A model generated the notes under the pieces. It saw nothing but the letters and a program-made list of their open reading frames with translations. It was not told the origin of the DNA and ran no database searches. A DNA stretch of 64,000 bases from Streptomyces rishiriensis (lineage in GTDB: Bacteria > Actinomycetota > Actinomycetes > Streptomycetales > Streptomycetaceae). Shown in pieces: positions 1 through 8,508 of the stretch. The position numbers and the translations under genes were made by a program. Where the stretch lies: the NCBI RefSeq assembly GCF_003112535.1, contig NZ_BEWA01000017.1, positions 304,153-368,152 on the forward strand, read 5' to 3'. Position 1 is the stretch's first letter. Each line of letters opens with the position of its first letter.

Positions 1-438
1 CGGCGCCCAGGACCACACGGTCGCCTTGAGCCCGAGGTTGTAGGCATGTCCCGCGCCGGTGGCCAGGGTGGCGTTGACCAGCGCGGTGCGCCAGCCGGCG
101 AGCGCGGACAGCACGAGGCAGGCGACCGCGGCGACGGCCAGGGCTCGCGCCGCCCGGCCGACCGGGAGGCTGCCGACGGCCAACGGCTTGTCCGTGCGAC
201 CGACGGCGCGGTCGCGGCGCAGGTCCAGCAGGTCGTTGCCCCAGCCGACGGTGAGCTGGCCGGCGAGGACCGCCGCGGTGACGACGACGGCGTCGAGCGG
301 ACGCAGCCCGCCGCGGACCGCGAGCAGACCGGCGACGACGGTGACCGCGAGGGCCGGCCCGCCGTGAGCGGCGGCGAGCAGCGCGGGCACGGGAGGCGGT
401 CCGGGCAGGCCCGGGCGCGTGCGGGTCGTCACGGGCAC
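1..438 (-). CDS. UbiA-family prenyltransferase, N-terminal part (runs off left edge)
   Basis: Integral membrane prenyltransferase of the UbiA superfamily, which moves an isoprenoid chain onto an aromatic or similar acceptor. Reading leftward from a GTG at 438 (a second in-frame GTG is at 432) the visible 146 codons give a hydrophobic N-terminus and then the Mg-diphosphate motif GNDLLDLRRDRAVGRTDKPL, which is the NDxxDxxxD signature of the family, followed by further hydrophobic segments. An AGGTGG run just upstream could serve as ribosome binding site. The C-terminal half, including the second aspartate-rich motif, lies outside the window, so the substrate cannot be told. The UbiA assignment is firm; menA, ubiA or a secondary-metabolite role are all open. 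Confidence 0.8.
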   Translation of the reverse strand, partial: MPVTTRTRPGLPGPPPVPALLAAAHGGPALAVTVVAGLLAVRGGLRPLDAVVVTAAVLAGQLTVGWGNDLLDLRRDRAVGRTDKPLAVGSLPVGRAARALAVAAVACLVLSALAGWRTALVNATLATGAGHAYNLGLKATVWSWAP

Positions 439-886
439 GGGTGCTCCACCTCGCCCCGCGCGTGACGGATCGCGGGGCCGAACGCGCCGCACACCGTGCG
501 CGAGCGCGCCGCGTCCGGGGGGACGGCAGGTGCGGCACACGGGCCTCGTCCGGCAGAGCCGCTGCTTCCTGTCGCGCCGGTGACCATGAGGGGCATGCTG
601 CCACGCCGCCCGCCCGCTCACACGAGGCGCTCCGGCATCCGGTGGACGCGAGCCGCGTCGCCACCCGCTGAAGACGGTGCGCGGTGGCGGGGTGCGGTGG
701 CGGGGTGCGGCTGGGGTCCGGTGGTTGGAGGCGCAGGTTCCGCTGCATCACCGGGCCCCAGCTATGAACCCTCGTGCCCGGGAAGGTGGTTGTTACACCA
801 TTTGCCGGAGAGATGTCCTGGTGCGGAACACGGCTGTGGGCCCCGGGTGTTCCCGGGGCCCACAGGACGGCGATCGTGCGGTGGAT
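439..886. other. Intergenic stretch, no gene recognised
   Basis: About 450 bases lie between the UbiA start and the end of the small membrane protein. Long open frames exist on both strands but their translations are arginine/alanine/proline-rich frame shadows with no recognisable family. It probably carries the UbiA promoter. No clear promoter hexamers or hairpin were seen. Confidence 0.5.
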
Positions 887-1057
887 CTACCAGCGGTACC
901 AGCGGCCCCGCCGGCCGCCGGTGTCCGCGCTGCGCATGACGAAGCCCAGCAGCCAGACGACCAGCACGACGACGGCGATCCACCACAGTGCCTTCAGCGC
1001 GAAGCCCGCGCCGAACAGGATCAGGGCCAGAAGCAGAACGAGAAGCAGGGGAACCAT
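887..1057 (-). CDS. Small hydrophobic membrane protein
   Basis: A 56-residue protein with two closely spaced hydrophobic segments (MVPLLLVLLLALILFGAGFA and WWIAVVVLVVWLLGFVM) and an Arg/Gly-rich tail (GGRRGRWYRW). It is the kind of small streptomycete 'hydrophobic protein' whose role is unknown. The ATG at 1057 is chosen over an upstream ATG at 1117 because GGAGGT lies 8 bases before it and because the family starts at this point. It stands alone, divergent from the WD40 gene. No function can be deduced beyond membrane location. Confidence 0.75.
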   Translation of the reverse strand: MVPLLLVLLLALILFGAGFALKALWWIAVVVLVVWLLGFVMRSADTGGRRGRWYRW

Positions 1058-1283
1058 AGTTATCGACCTCCGTCGGTCCTGGTGCCCGGCGAATCGAGGA
1101 ACATACGGCCGAATCACCTGGTTTCTTCACGGTTCCTGCGGGAAGTGCCGTGCCTGCGCCCGGGTGGTCGCCCGTGCCCGTGACCGTGCCATACCGGTGC
1201 CGGTGCGTGGAACTACGTATATCGCTACCGAGGTTCGCCTCCCTGCGTGCGGCGAGGCCGGTGGGGTGGTTACCGTGCCGGTC

Positions 1284-3383
1284 ATGTCTGAAGATCTCCG
1301 AAGCGATGGTCCGGCCCGCGAGGTCGCGGCGCCGGGCGGCCGGCCGGCCGATCCGGAGTGGCTGGTGCACGGCGACCCGGAGCAGGTCCTGGCGGCGCTG
1401 GACGGCGCTGCCGGGCGACGGGAGGCCTCTGCCGCTGCCGTGTACCGGGCGTCGGGGCATGTGCACCGTGACGCCGGCGCGCAGGTGCGGCGGCAGGTGC
1501 TGGCGCTGGACGCCGCCCGGTACGGAGACCGGGAGCTGGCGAGGGACATCGCCGAGGTGCCGGTCGGCCGGGAGACCGAGGGCCCGTGGGTCGTGCGGTG
1601 GGCGACCGGCAGCGGCCTGGACTCCCGGCTGCGGTACGCGCTGCCCGCGCCGGACGAGGTGGGCGCGGTGGCGACCGCGGTCGTGGAGGACCGTGGACTG
1701 GCGGTCGCCGGCTGCAAGGACGGCACGCTGCACTGGTGGGATCTGACCACCGGCCGCGATCTCGGCAAGGCCGTGACCGGACACACCGGCGCGGTGCGTG
1801 CGCTGACCACGGTGGTGCTGGACGGCCGTCCCCTCGCTGCGACCAGCGGTTACGAAGGGACGGTCCGGGTGTGGGACCTCGACGAGGGAGAACTCGCCGG
1901 TTCGTTCCGGGTCGGCGACGACGAGTGGGTCACCCTGCTCGCGGCCCAATCGGTCGAGGGCCGTCCCGTCGTGGTCGGCGCCGGCACCGACGGTGTGGTG
2001 CGGGTGTGGGATCCGGCCGCCCTCACCCGCGGCGACGAGCTCCTGACCATCCGCACGGGCACCGTCTCCGCCCTGGCGACGGCCACACGGCGCGGCCGTC
2101 CGATCGCTCTCACCGGCCACTCCGAGGGAGTCGTCCGGACGTGGGACCTGATCACGGGACAGGAGCTCGGCGCCCGGAGCGATCACGCCGAGGAGCCTCC
2201 CGCGGTCACGGACGGGGAGATGCGCCTCTGCGTCACCCTGGAGCTCAACGCCACGACGCACGTCCTGGCGACGGACCCGGCGTCCGAGTGCGCGCTGGCC
2301 CTGAGCGCCGACTCCTACGAGGTGCGCATCGCGGACCTGGCCACGGGCGAGGAGGTCGGAGAGCCCGTGCCGGCCGGGTCCGTGGAGACGGCGGCCGTGA
2401 GAGTGCTCCACGGCCGCCCCGCCGCGCTCGTCGGATACGCCGGCCGTATGCCCGTCCAGGTGTGGGATCTGTCCACCCTCAGGCATCTGTGCCTGCCGCT
2501 GGTCGGCCACGAAGCGACCGTGCGAGGAGTGGCGACAGCGGTGGTGAAGGGGCGGTGCCTCGCCGTCACCGGCGGCGACGACGGATCGGTGCGCGTCTGG
2601 GACCTGGACGGCGAGAGGGGGACGGGCGACCTGCCGGCCGGCCGGGCACGGCCCGTGCAGAAGTTCGCCGTCGCCGTCGTGGACGGCCGTTCCGTCGTCG
2701 TCACCGCGGACCCGGACGGCCTGCGGATCCTGGACCTCGACGACGGGGGACAGATCGGTGAGCCCCTGACGGGGCAGACCGGCGCCGTGGATCTGCTGAG
2801 CGTGGGCACGGTGCAGGGACGGCCCACCCTGATCATGCGGGACCGGGCCGAGACGGTGCGCATGTGGGACCTGGCCACCCGGGAACAGCTGCACGGACGG
2901 TCGACGACGGAGTACGCCAGCTCGTCCATCCAGTTCTTCGCGGCACGGGAGGACCGTTTCGTCGCGGTGACCCACACAGGACGCGTGTGGGACCTGACCA
3001 CGAGCGCATGGATCGGCCTGGAGCCGCGGCAGAACGGCGTCCGGGCCCTGGCGTTGGAAACGCTCGCAGGCCGCGACGTCATCGTGACCGGCGACGGATC
3101 GCACCACGTCCACCTGTGTGACCTGGCAACGGGCGAACCACTGGGGCCGCCCTTGACGGGACACACCGGCGACGTGCGGGCAGGGGCGGCGGCCGTGCTG
3201 GACGGCCGCGTCGTGGTCGCCACCGGAGGCGACGACGCAACCGTGCGGGTGTGGGACGCGACCACGGGACAGCAGACCGGCGCGTACGTCTTCCCGGCCG
3301 GGGTCAAGGCGGTGGCGGTGGCGCCGGACGGGCGGCTCGTGGTCGGTTTCGGGTCGGACATCGCGGTCCTGGCCCACCGCTGA
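1284..3383 (+). CDS. WD40 repeat protein
   Basis: A 699-residue protein. Residues 1-110 resemble the helical linker (VYRASGHVHRDAGAQVRRQV) that precedes the propeller in large streptomycete WD40 regulators. The rest consists of about twelve WD-type blades, each ending in a strand such as VRVWDLDEG, VRTWDLITG, VQVWDLSTL, VRMWDLATR or VRVWDATTG, enough for one large or two stacked beta-propellers. WD40 propellers are protein-binding scaffolds. The usual partner domain (caspase-like, NTPase or kinase) is absent, so this is an orphan scaffold or a remnant of a larger multidomain protein. An in-frame GTG at 1275 is an alternative start; the ATG at 1284 is preferred weakly. No signal peptide or TM segment is visible. 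Confidence 0.85.
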   Translation: MSEDLRSDGPAREVAAPGGRPADPEWLVHGDPEQVLAALDGAAGRREASAAAVYRASGHVHRDAGAQVRRQVLALDAARYGDRELARDIAEVPVGRETEGPWVVRWATGSGLDSRLRYALPAPDEVGAVATAVVEDRGLAVAGCKDGTLHWWDLTTGRDLGKAVTGHTGAVRALTTVVLDGRPLAATSGYEGTVRVWDLDEGELAGSFRVGDDEWVTLLAAQSVEGRPVVVGAGTDGVVRVWDPAALTRGDELLTIRTGTVSALATATRRGRPIALTGHSEGVVRTWDLITGQELGARSDHAEEPPAVTDGEMRLCVTLELNATTHVLATDPASECALALSADSYEVRIADLATGEEVGEPVPAGSVETAAVRVLHGRPAALVGYAGRMPVQVWDLSTLRHLCLPLVGHEATVRGVATAVVKGRCLAVTGGDDGSVRVWDLDGERGTGDLPAGRARPVQKFAVAVVDGRSVVVTADPDGLRILDLDDGGQIGEPLTGQTGAVDLLSVGTVQGRPTLIMRDRAETVRMWDLATREQLHGRSTTEYASSSIQFFAAREDRFVAVTHTGRVWDLTTSAWIGLEPRQNGVRALALETLAGRDVIVTGDGSHHVHLCDLATGEPLGPPLTGHTGDVRAGAAAVLDGRVVVATGGDDATVRVWDATTGQQTGAYVFPAGVKAVAVAPDGRLVVGFGSDIAVLAHR

Positions 3384-3411
3384 CCGCCCGGTCCCGCACC
3401 CCTCGGCATCG

Positions 3412-4590
3412 TCACCGGGCCGTCGGAAGACCGCCGAGGAACGAGGTGAGCCGGTCGGCGATGAGACGGTCGTCGTGGGCCGAGTAGTGCCAGTGGCAGC
3501 CCAGGAAGTCAAGCCCCGAGTCGTCGAGGAGCCAGTACCGCACCCGGCTGTCGCCAGCGTCGGCGCGTGCCTTGACCACCTGCTGGACATGCCCGGCGAA
3601 CGCGCCGGCGCCGACGGCCACGATGGTCGTCGCGGCCCCGTAGCGCGTCCGCAGCTTCTTGAGGAACTCGCCGTATGCCGTCCGGTATGCGGCCGCGAGG
3701 CTGTCGGGCGTCCACGGCTCACCGGGGTTGAGGGCGGTCGAGAAGTCGTTGGTGCCGAGGTGGACCACCACGATCTGCGGGCGCCAGGTGCCGGGGTTCC
3801 GCCAGACGTCGCCGGGCACGTTCAGCAGGGCGCGGTCGTAGAAGGTCCGGTACGTGACGTCCGGCGAGCCTCCGTTGTAGTTGCGCACCATGCCGAGGCC
3901 CGAATAGGCGTTGAGCTGGTAGTCGGCGCCCAGCCGCCGGGCGGTGAGAGCCCCGTAGCTCACGTCGGCGTCGGTGTTCCGGCTGACCTGCTCCGAGGTG
4001 CAGTCGCGGGAGGTGGAGAGGTTGCCGTAGCCCACGGTGAGGGAGTCGCCGATGAACTCGATCTGGCGGCTGCGGGCGGCCGGCCTGCTCAGCACCGCAC
4101 CGCCCGGAGCGGCGACGAAGCCTCCGAACGTGCTGGTGGCCCAGGGGCTGTCGTTGCGCTTGACGAGCCGGACGGTGTGCGTGCTGTTCCGCAGGCCGTT
4201 GATCCAGTGCGTGGTCCGGCCGGGCGTGACGAGCGTGGCGACCGTGACGCCGTCGACCTGGACGTCGTAGTCGGCGGCCGAGTCGTCGAGCACGACGCCC
4301 ACGCCGGTGCCCCTGACACGGCCCTCGAAGTAGACGCCGGGCCAGCTGTACCGCACCGTGCTTCCGGCGTCCTCGACCCGCCCCGCGGTGTGCACCTGCG
4401 CCAGCACCCCCTTCGCGCGGACCGGTTGCGGCTGGGGGGCCGCGGGCGCCGCCTGCGCCGTGCCGGCGGCGCCCGCGCCGCTCAGGAGCGCGGTCAGAAG
4501 GGCGGCCAGAAGGGCGGCCGGCGCGGTGAACACCGGCGCCCGCCTGTGGTGCGTCCGTAAGCTTCCGCGGGCCGTGCGCATCCCGGTCAT
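3412..4590 (-). CDS. Secreted SGNH/GDSL esterase, carbohydrate esterase family 2-like
   Basis: A 392-residue exported hydrolase. Residues 1-48 form a signal peptide: Arg-rich start, hydrophobic core, then AQAAPAAP. Residues about 60-165 look like the beta-sandwich that precedes the catalytic domain in CE2 acetyl-esterases, and 176-390 are an SGNH hydrolase. The nucleophile motif is FIGDSLTVGYG (Ser183), the block III motif is HLGTND, and the C-terminal HWHYSAHDD holds the catalytic His. In CE2 enzymes these residues remove acetyl groups from xylan or glucomannan. The two domains in this order favour CE2 over a plain lipase. AAGGAGA sits 9 bases before the ATG. The gene converges with the WD40 gene, and nearby cellulases and the arabinofuranosidase fit a plant-biomass role. 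Confidence 0.85.
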   Translation of the reverse strand: MTGMRTARGSLRTHHRRAPVFTAPAALLAALLTALLSGAGAAGTAQAAPAAPQPQPVRAKGVLAQVHTAGRVEDAGSTVRYSWPGVYFEGRVRGTGVGVVLDDSAADYDVQVDGVTVATLVTPGRTTHWINGLRNSTHTVRLVKRNDSPWATSTFGGFVAAPGGAVLSRPAARSRQIEFIGDSLTVGYGNLSTSRDCTSEQVSRNTDADVSYGALTARRLGADYQLNAYSGLGMVRNYNGGSPDVTYRTFYDRALLNVPGDVWRNPGTWRPQIVVVHLGTNDFSTALNPGEPWTPDSLAAAYRTAYGEFLKKLRTRYGAATTIVAVGAGAFAGHVQQVVKARADAGDSRVRYWLLDDSGLDFLGCHWHYSAHDDRLIADRLTSFLGGLPTAR

Positions 4591-4659
4591 CCGTGGTGTC
4601 TCCTTCGCTGGGTTCGGTCGTTCGTCCGTCGGAGCGGATCAGAGCGGATCAGAGCAGCG

Positions 4660-4705
4660 CGGTGGGGCGATGGAGCGATGGGCCATGGAGCGATGGGGCG
4701 GTGGG
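4660..4705. repeat. Imperfect short tandem repeats upstream of the esterase
   Basis: A purine-rich stretch built from a GATGGAGCGATGGG-like unit occurs twice in a row, next to a double copy of AGCGGATCAG just to the left (about 4635-4653). It lies in the promoter-distal part of the esterase leader. No function is assigned; replication slippage is a sufficient explanation. Confidence 0.45.
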
Positions 4706-4911
4706 ACCGACGGCCCGCTGCTGAGCCGCCGCGTCGAGAGGCGGCGATCCCCGTCGTGCGAAATGCCGGACGGCGATCGGCGGGCGGGGGATCCGTGGCG
4801 CACGGTAATCACGTGCACCGTGACCGTCAACGGGGCGGGGAGGAACTCACCACGGGGACGCGCCCGTCACCGCCGGGCGACGCCACGCCCGCCGGGCTCG
4901 CCCGGCAGTCC

Positions 4912-5706
4912 TCAGGCGTCCTCGCCGGCTGCTCCCGGACTCCCGGCCGCACGCACGTCACGCGGGCTCGCGCCCAGCTCGCGGCGGCAGGCCTTGTTGA
5001 AGGCCTGGAGATCGGCGATGCCCACGGCCGCGGCGACGGCCGTGATGGACAGGGTGGAGGACGACAGAAGGTGCCGGGCGCGTTGCAGGCGGCGACGCCG
5101 GATGTACGACACGACCGTGAGGCCGGTCTCGGCACGGAACAGCCGCGTCAGGTGCGTGTGGGAGATTCCGACGGCGCGAGCGATCTCCGGCACGGACAGC
5201 GGACCGGCCAGATGTTCCTCGACGTGCGCCTGCGCGGCGGACACATAGGGATGGCGGCGCCCGTCCCCCTCGCCGCTCGGCAGCTCGGCGACGCGCCACA
5301 GAGCGGCCCACACCTCGGCGGCGGCTCGCGGGGGAGAGGTCGGCATGGCCGTCACGGCGTGGCGGAGCAGGTCGGCCAGGCGCGTGCTCTCGTCCGCGGC
5401 GTCCTGCATCACCGGGACCACCCGCGCGGATCCGCACTCCCGCAGCCGCAGATGGACGTAGAAATGCTCCGACCTGCCCCGGTAGTGGAAGTGCACCTCC
5501 GTGTCCGGCGGCACCAGGCTGACGTGGCCGGGGCGAATGGGGTGGACGGACTGCCCGAGGGACAGCGCGCCCTCGTAGTGGTACAGGTGCAGCTGCCACA
5601 GGTCGGGCAGGCGGAAGACGTCGTGCGCGGTGGAGACGCCGTGCACCCCGATGCCGGCGCCGACCACCGTGGGCGCCTCGTCGAGCCAGAGCGTGGTGGA
5701 CTTCAC
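4912..5706 (-). CDS. AraC-family transcriptional regulator
   Basis: DNA-binding regulator. The N-terminal half (to about residue 150) is a cupin-like sensory domain (LYHYEGALSLGQSVHPIRPG, LVPPDTEVHFHYRG). The C-terminal 100 residues carry the double helix-turn-helix: first HTH LSVPEIARAVGISHTHLTRL, second LSITAVAAAVGIADLQAFNK, then CRRELGASPRDVR. I place the start at the GTG at 5706: the open frame continues to 5793 but that would overlap the start of the divergent dioxygenase gene at 5780, and the AT-rich bases between 5707 and 5779 are the obvious shared promoter region. It most likely controls the divergent oxygenase operon. AraC proteins with this fold commonly sense sugars; the effector here is unknown. 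Confidence 0.85.
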   Translation of the reverse strand: MKSTTLWLDEAPTVVGAGIGVHGVSTAHDVFRLPDLWQLHLYHYEGALSLGQSVHPIRPGHVSLVPPDTEVHFHYRGRSEHFYVHLRLRECGSARVVPVMQDAADESTRLADLLRHAVTAMPTSPPRAAAEVWAALWRVAELPSGEGDGRRHPYVSAAQAHVEEHLAGPLSVPEIARAVGISHTHLTRLFRAETGLTVVSYIRRRRLQRARHLLSSSTLSITAVAAAVGIADLQAFNKACRRELGASPRDVRAAGSPGAAGEDA

Positions 5707-5779
5707 GAGGGTGGAAAAATACCAGCAGTGGACGAATTCGGCCCACGACCCAGGCGTACCGGGCCCGTACGTTCGTCGC

Positions 5780-6598
5780 ATGCCAACCAGCAAGCACCTC
5801 CTGACATCGGTTCAGGTGGCACGCTTCGTCGCGCAGGGTTCTCTGCGCCTGGACGGGGTGGTGCCGCGAGAGATCAACGAACGGGCCGTCGCGACCCTGG
5901 ACGGGGGCCTGCCGCAGGTGTCCTACGGCACTCCGCTGAGCGCGGCCTTCGCACGGGACACCTTCGTCCACGAACTGCTCGCCCTCCCGCTCGTCGCCGG
6001 CGCCGTGGAGAGCCTGGTCGGCCCCGAGCCGACCGTCGACCACCACGCCGTGCACATCCGCGAGCCGCATGAGGGACACGCGCAGGACCTCCACGCGGAC
6101 GCGATCATCGACGTACGGCCGGACGCCTTCGACATCCAGCTCATGTACTACCCGCACGAGGTGACCACCGCGATGGGCGGCACGCTGAGCGTGCCCGGAA
6201 GCCACCTGCGCAGGATCAACGAGACGGACGTCGGACGTGTGCAGAACCTCAGGGGGCAGACCCGCCTGACCTGCCCGGCGGGCACGGTCGTCCTCCTGCA
6301 CCACGGCATCTGGCACAGCGGCCGCCGCAACGACACCGACCGCCGCCGCCACATGTACAAACTCCGCCTCAACCCCACGGTGCCGCAGGTGCGCCTCTGG
6401 GACACCTCCGACCTGCACGACCCGGCCGTCGCCGCGGAGCTCGGCGCCGGCTTCCCCTGGTACGAGCAGGCCACCGCCCGACTGGAGATCCACAACCGGG
6501 TCCTGCTGTGGCGGGCCCTGACCGGCGACGACACGTTCGACGTCGAGTACTGGGTCACCCGTGTCACCAACAGGCCGACGCAGAGGAGCCAGGCATGA
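5780..6598 (+). CDS. Phytanoyl-CoA dioxygenase (PhyH)-family Fe(II)/2-oxoglutarate oxygenase
   Basis: A 272-residue non-haem iron oxygenase. The facial triad is visible as His105-x-Asp107 (LHADAI) and a distal His in HHGIWHSG (His179 is the best candidate), with RRHMYKL supplying a likely 2-oxoglutarate-binding Arg. PhyH enzymes hydroxylate diverse small molecules; in AraC-linked bacterial loci the substrate is often a sugar or its derivative, but nothing here fixes it. The ATG at 5780 follows a 73-base divergent spacer. The stop overlaps the start of the next small gene (ATGA at 6595-6598), so the two are translationally coupled. Confidence 0.85.
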   Translation: MPTSKHLLTSVQVARFVAQGSLRLDGVVPREINERAVATLDGGLPQVSYGTPLSAAFARDTFVHELLALPLVAGAVESLVGPEPTVDHHAVHIREPHEGHAQDLHADAIIDVRPDAFDIQLMYYPHEVTTAMGGTLSVPGSHLRRINETDVGRVQNLRGQTRLTCPAGTVVLLHHGIWHSGRRNDTDRRRHMYKLRLNPTVPQVRLWDTSDLHDPAVAAELGAGFPWYEQATARLEIHNRVLLWRALTGDDTFDVEYWVTRVTNRPTQRSQA

Positions 6599-6876
6599 GG
6601 CAGCAGGTTCTGGTCCTCTATCTCTCCTCGTCGGCGCTCGACTCCCACGTCGTCGGCTGGTCCCGGTACGACGGGACCGGCCGCACCCGCCCGACGACCG
6701 GCGACGGCGACGAGCCGCCCTACGCCACCGGGCTGGCCGCGCTGCACGACGGGTGGCGCCTGTTCCAGGCCTCCCAGCTGCTGCCTCCCCAGCCCGGCCA
6801 CGAATACGACGTCTCCTTCCTCAAACACGAGTTCTTCTTCGAGAAGGTGGAGGAGGACCCCCGTCCCGGCACGTGA
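6595..6876 (+). CDS. Small conserved-looking protein coupled to the PhyH oxygenase
   Basis: A 93-residue soluble protein of unrecognised family. Notable features: a beta-strand-like N-terminus (QQVLVLYLSSSAL), a Pro/Asp-rich middle, an aromatic patch (LHDGWRLFQASQLLP) and an acidic aromatic C-terminus (LKHEFFFEKVEED). Codon use is normal for the genome and the ATG overlaps the stop of the oxygenase gene, so it is a real gene and probably acts with that enzyme. I do not recognise it; a role as accessory or substrate-binding subunit would be guesswork. Confidence 0.7.
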   Translation: MRQQVLVLYLSSSALDSHVVGWSRYDGTGRTRPTTGDGDEPPYATGLAALHDGWRLFQASQLLPPQPGHEYDVSFLKHEFFFEKVEEDPRPGT

Positions 6877-6879
6877 GAG

Positions 6880-6903
6880 GTCCCCCGTCCCGGCCGGGGG
6901 GAC
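6880..6903. terminator. GC-rich hairpin between convergent genes
   Basis: GTCCCCC (6880-6886) pairs with GGGGGAC (6897-6903), with a nested CCCGGCCGGG in the loop. It lies just after the stop of the small protein gene and before the convergent GH6 gene. There is no T-tract, as is usual for streptomycete terminators. Nearby, a 21-base direct repeat (6930-6950 and 6953-6973, 19 of 21 identical) follows it. Confidence 0.55.
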
Positions 6904-7015
6904 GGCCCCCTCCGTCCCGGCGTGCGAGGGGACCGCGTCCCATGACGTGACCGGACCGCGTCTCACGACGTGAGGGGGACGGCGTCCAGCGGCCGGCCGC
7001 AGGGGGCCGCCGGGC

Positions 7016-8296
7016 TCAACGGCCGAACGTCAGGCGGGGCGCCGCGTTGCGCGCCAGTGAGTGGGCCTGGTCGGGCCACCAGGTCCCGGCGGGCGGGTCG
7101 ACGACGCCGTACTCGGGGTCGATCGTGCCGCCGGTGTTGCGCGTGCAGCTGCCGTCGGACTCGCCGGGGATCTTGATCCACAGATAGGCGTCGACGAGGG
7201 GAACGCCCGTGTCGGCGGTCGGGCGCGGGCCGAGACCGCGGCCGGGCGCGTTGCACCAGATCTCGGGGTCCCCGCTGTACTTGCCCGGCTCCGGGGCCCA
7301 GGCGCCCAGACCGTTCCGGCTGGTGTCGATCACGAAGTGCCGCAGCCGGCCGGCCGGCGGGTCGCCCACGTTCTGGTCGAACCAGGCGTCGGTCCACCGC
7401 CAGGTGGCGGGGTCGGCGGAGTCGACGGCGTCGCCGGGGAGGCCGTCGTTGGGGGCCGCCGACGAGTAGTACTGACTGGCGCACCAGTCGGTGTGGCCGT
7501 GCGCCTGCTCGGGTCCCTCGGTGGCGAACCACATGCACTTGGACACCCAGGCGCCGTACCTGGCGTTGTGGGCGGTGGGATGGGTGTTGGACACGTTCAG
7601 GGAGAAGCCGTCGCCGTAGCGGACCCCGGCGTCCAGCAAGCGCTGGGCCATGTCGCCGACCGACCGCCACAGGACGTTCCCCGCGTCCAGGTACACCGCG
7701 GTACGCGGCCGGGCCTTGAGCGTCTTCACGGCGTATTCGAGGTCGGCGATGCGGGCGGCCGTCAGTGCGCCGGTCGGGTCGGCGGAGGGTCCGCACTCCT
7801 TGGGGAGGAGCGCCAGACCGTCGGGCTCGACGACGACCGCCGCCTTGCCGCCGCCGATGCCGGCGGCGAAGGCGTCGATCCACTGCCGGTAGGCGGCCGA
7901 GGACGCCGCTCCGCCGCTGGAGTACTGCGTGCAGTCCCGGCCCGGCACGTTGTAGGCGACCAGGACGGGCGTCCGGTCCACGGCCCGGGCCCGGCCGACG
8001 AGCTTGCTCACCTTGACGCGCACCTCGTCGGGCGTGCCCTCGGTGAACCATTCGGCCTGGGGCCAGCTCGCGAGCCTGGCCATGTTCGCCGCGTTCTCGA
8101 AGTCGCCGTGCCGGAGGTCCACGAGGGCCTGCCGCGCGGCTTTGCCGTGCGGGTCCACGTAGAACCTCGTGGCCGGGGTGATCACGTCCCGCGTCGGTGC
8201 CGCCTGCGCCTGCGCCTGCGTCGCGGTGAGAGCGGCGCAGGCGGTGAGCGCCGCGATGACGGCCGCCACGCGGCGCCGTGGGCGGGGTGTTTTCAT
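7016..8296 (-). CDS. Secreted GH6 cellulase (endoglucanase or cellobiohydrolase)
   Basis: A 426-residue exported glycoside hydrolase of family 6, an inverting enzyme cutting beta-1,4-glucan. Signal peptide at residues 1-33 (RRRVAAVIAALTACAALTATQ, then AQAAPTRD). Family landmarks in order: FYVDPHG, LVAYNVPGRDC, AVVVEPDGLALLP, TAVYLDAGNVLW, GFSLNVSNTHPT, HFVIDTSRNGLG and LWIKIPGESDGSC, which include the conserved acidic catalytic residues. No cellulose-binding module or linker is present. Residues 250-290 form a loop longer than in the neighbouring GH6. The ATG at 8296 is preceded by AGGAGC. The second GH6 lies 212 bases upstream on the same strand; the pair looks like an old tandem duplication that has diverged strongly. 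Confidence 0.9.
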   Translation of the reverse strand: MKTPRPRRRVAAVIAALTACAALTATQAQAQAAPTRDVITPATRFYVDPHGKAARQALVDLRHGDFENAANMARLASWPQAEWFTEGTPDEVRVKVSKLVGRARAVDRTPVLVAYNVPGRDCTQYSSGGAASSAAYRQWIDAFAAGIGGGKAAVVVEPDGLALLPKECGPSADPTGALTAARIADLEYAVKTLKARPRTAVYLDAGNVLWRSVGDMAQRLLDAGVRYGDGFSLNVSNTHPTAHNARYGAWVSKCMWFATEGPEQAHGHTDWCASQYYSSAAPNDGLPGDAVDSADPATWRWTDAWFDQNVGDPPAGRLRHFVIDTSRNGLGAWAPEPGKYSGDPEIWCNAPGRGLGPRPTADTGVPLVDAYLWIKIPGESDGSCTRNTGGTIDPEYGVVDPPAGTWWPDQAHSLARNAAPRLTFGR

Positions 8297-8508
8297 GGCT
8301 GCTCCTGGTCGATGGAGGAGGGGAGGAACGCCCGTCGCCCCGCCTTCCTGCCGCCCTCCCGCCCCTCCCGTCCGCCGTCCGGCGGGCCGCTGAGCGCCCC
8401 GCGCCCGCGGACCGGGGTCGGGGCGTGGGGCGTGGGCGCGGCGGCGCGGAGGCGTGAAGTGCGGGAGGCGGGGCCTCGGGCGGGGGGAAGTGGCTGCGAG
8501 GCCCCGGA

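Noticed and set aside
762..3722. A 986-codon open frame on the minus strand across the WD40 gene
   Set aside because: Its translation is Arg/Gly/His/Asp-rich without any family match, while the plus strand has regular WD40 motifs. It is a high-GC antisense shadow.
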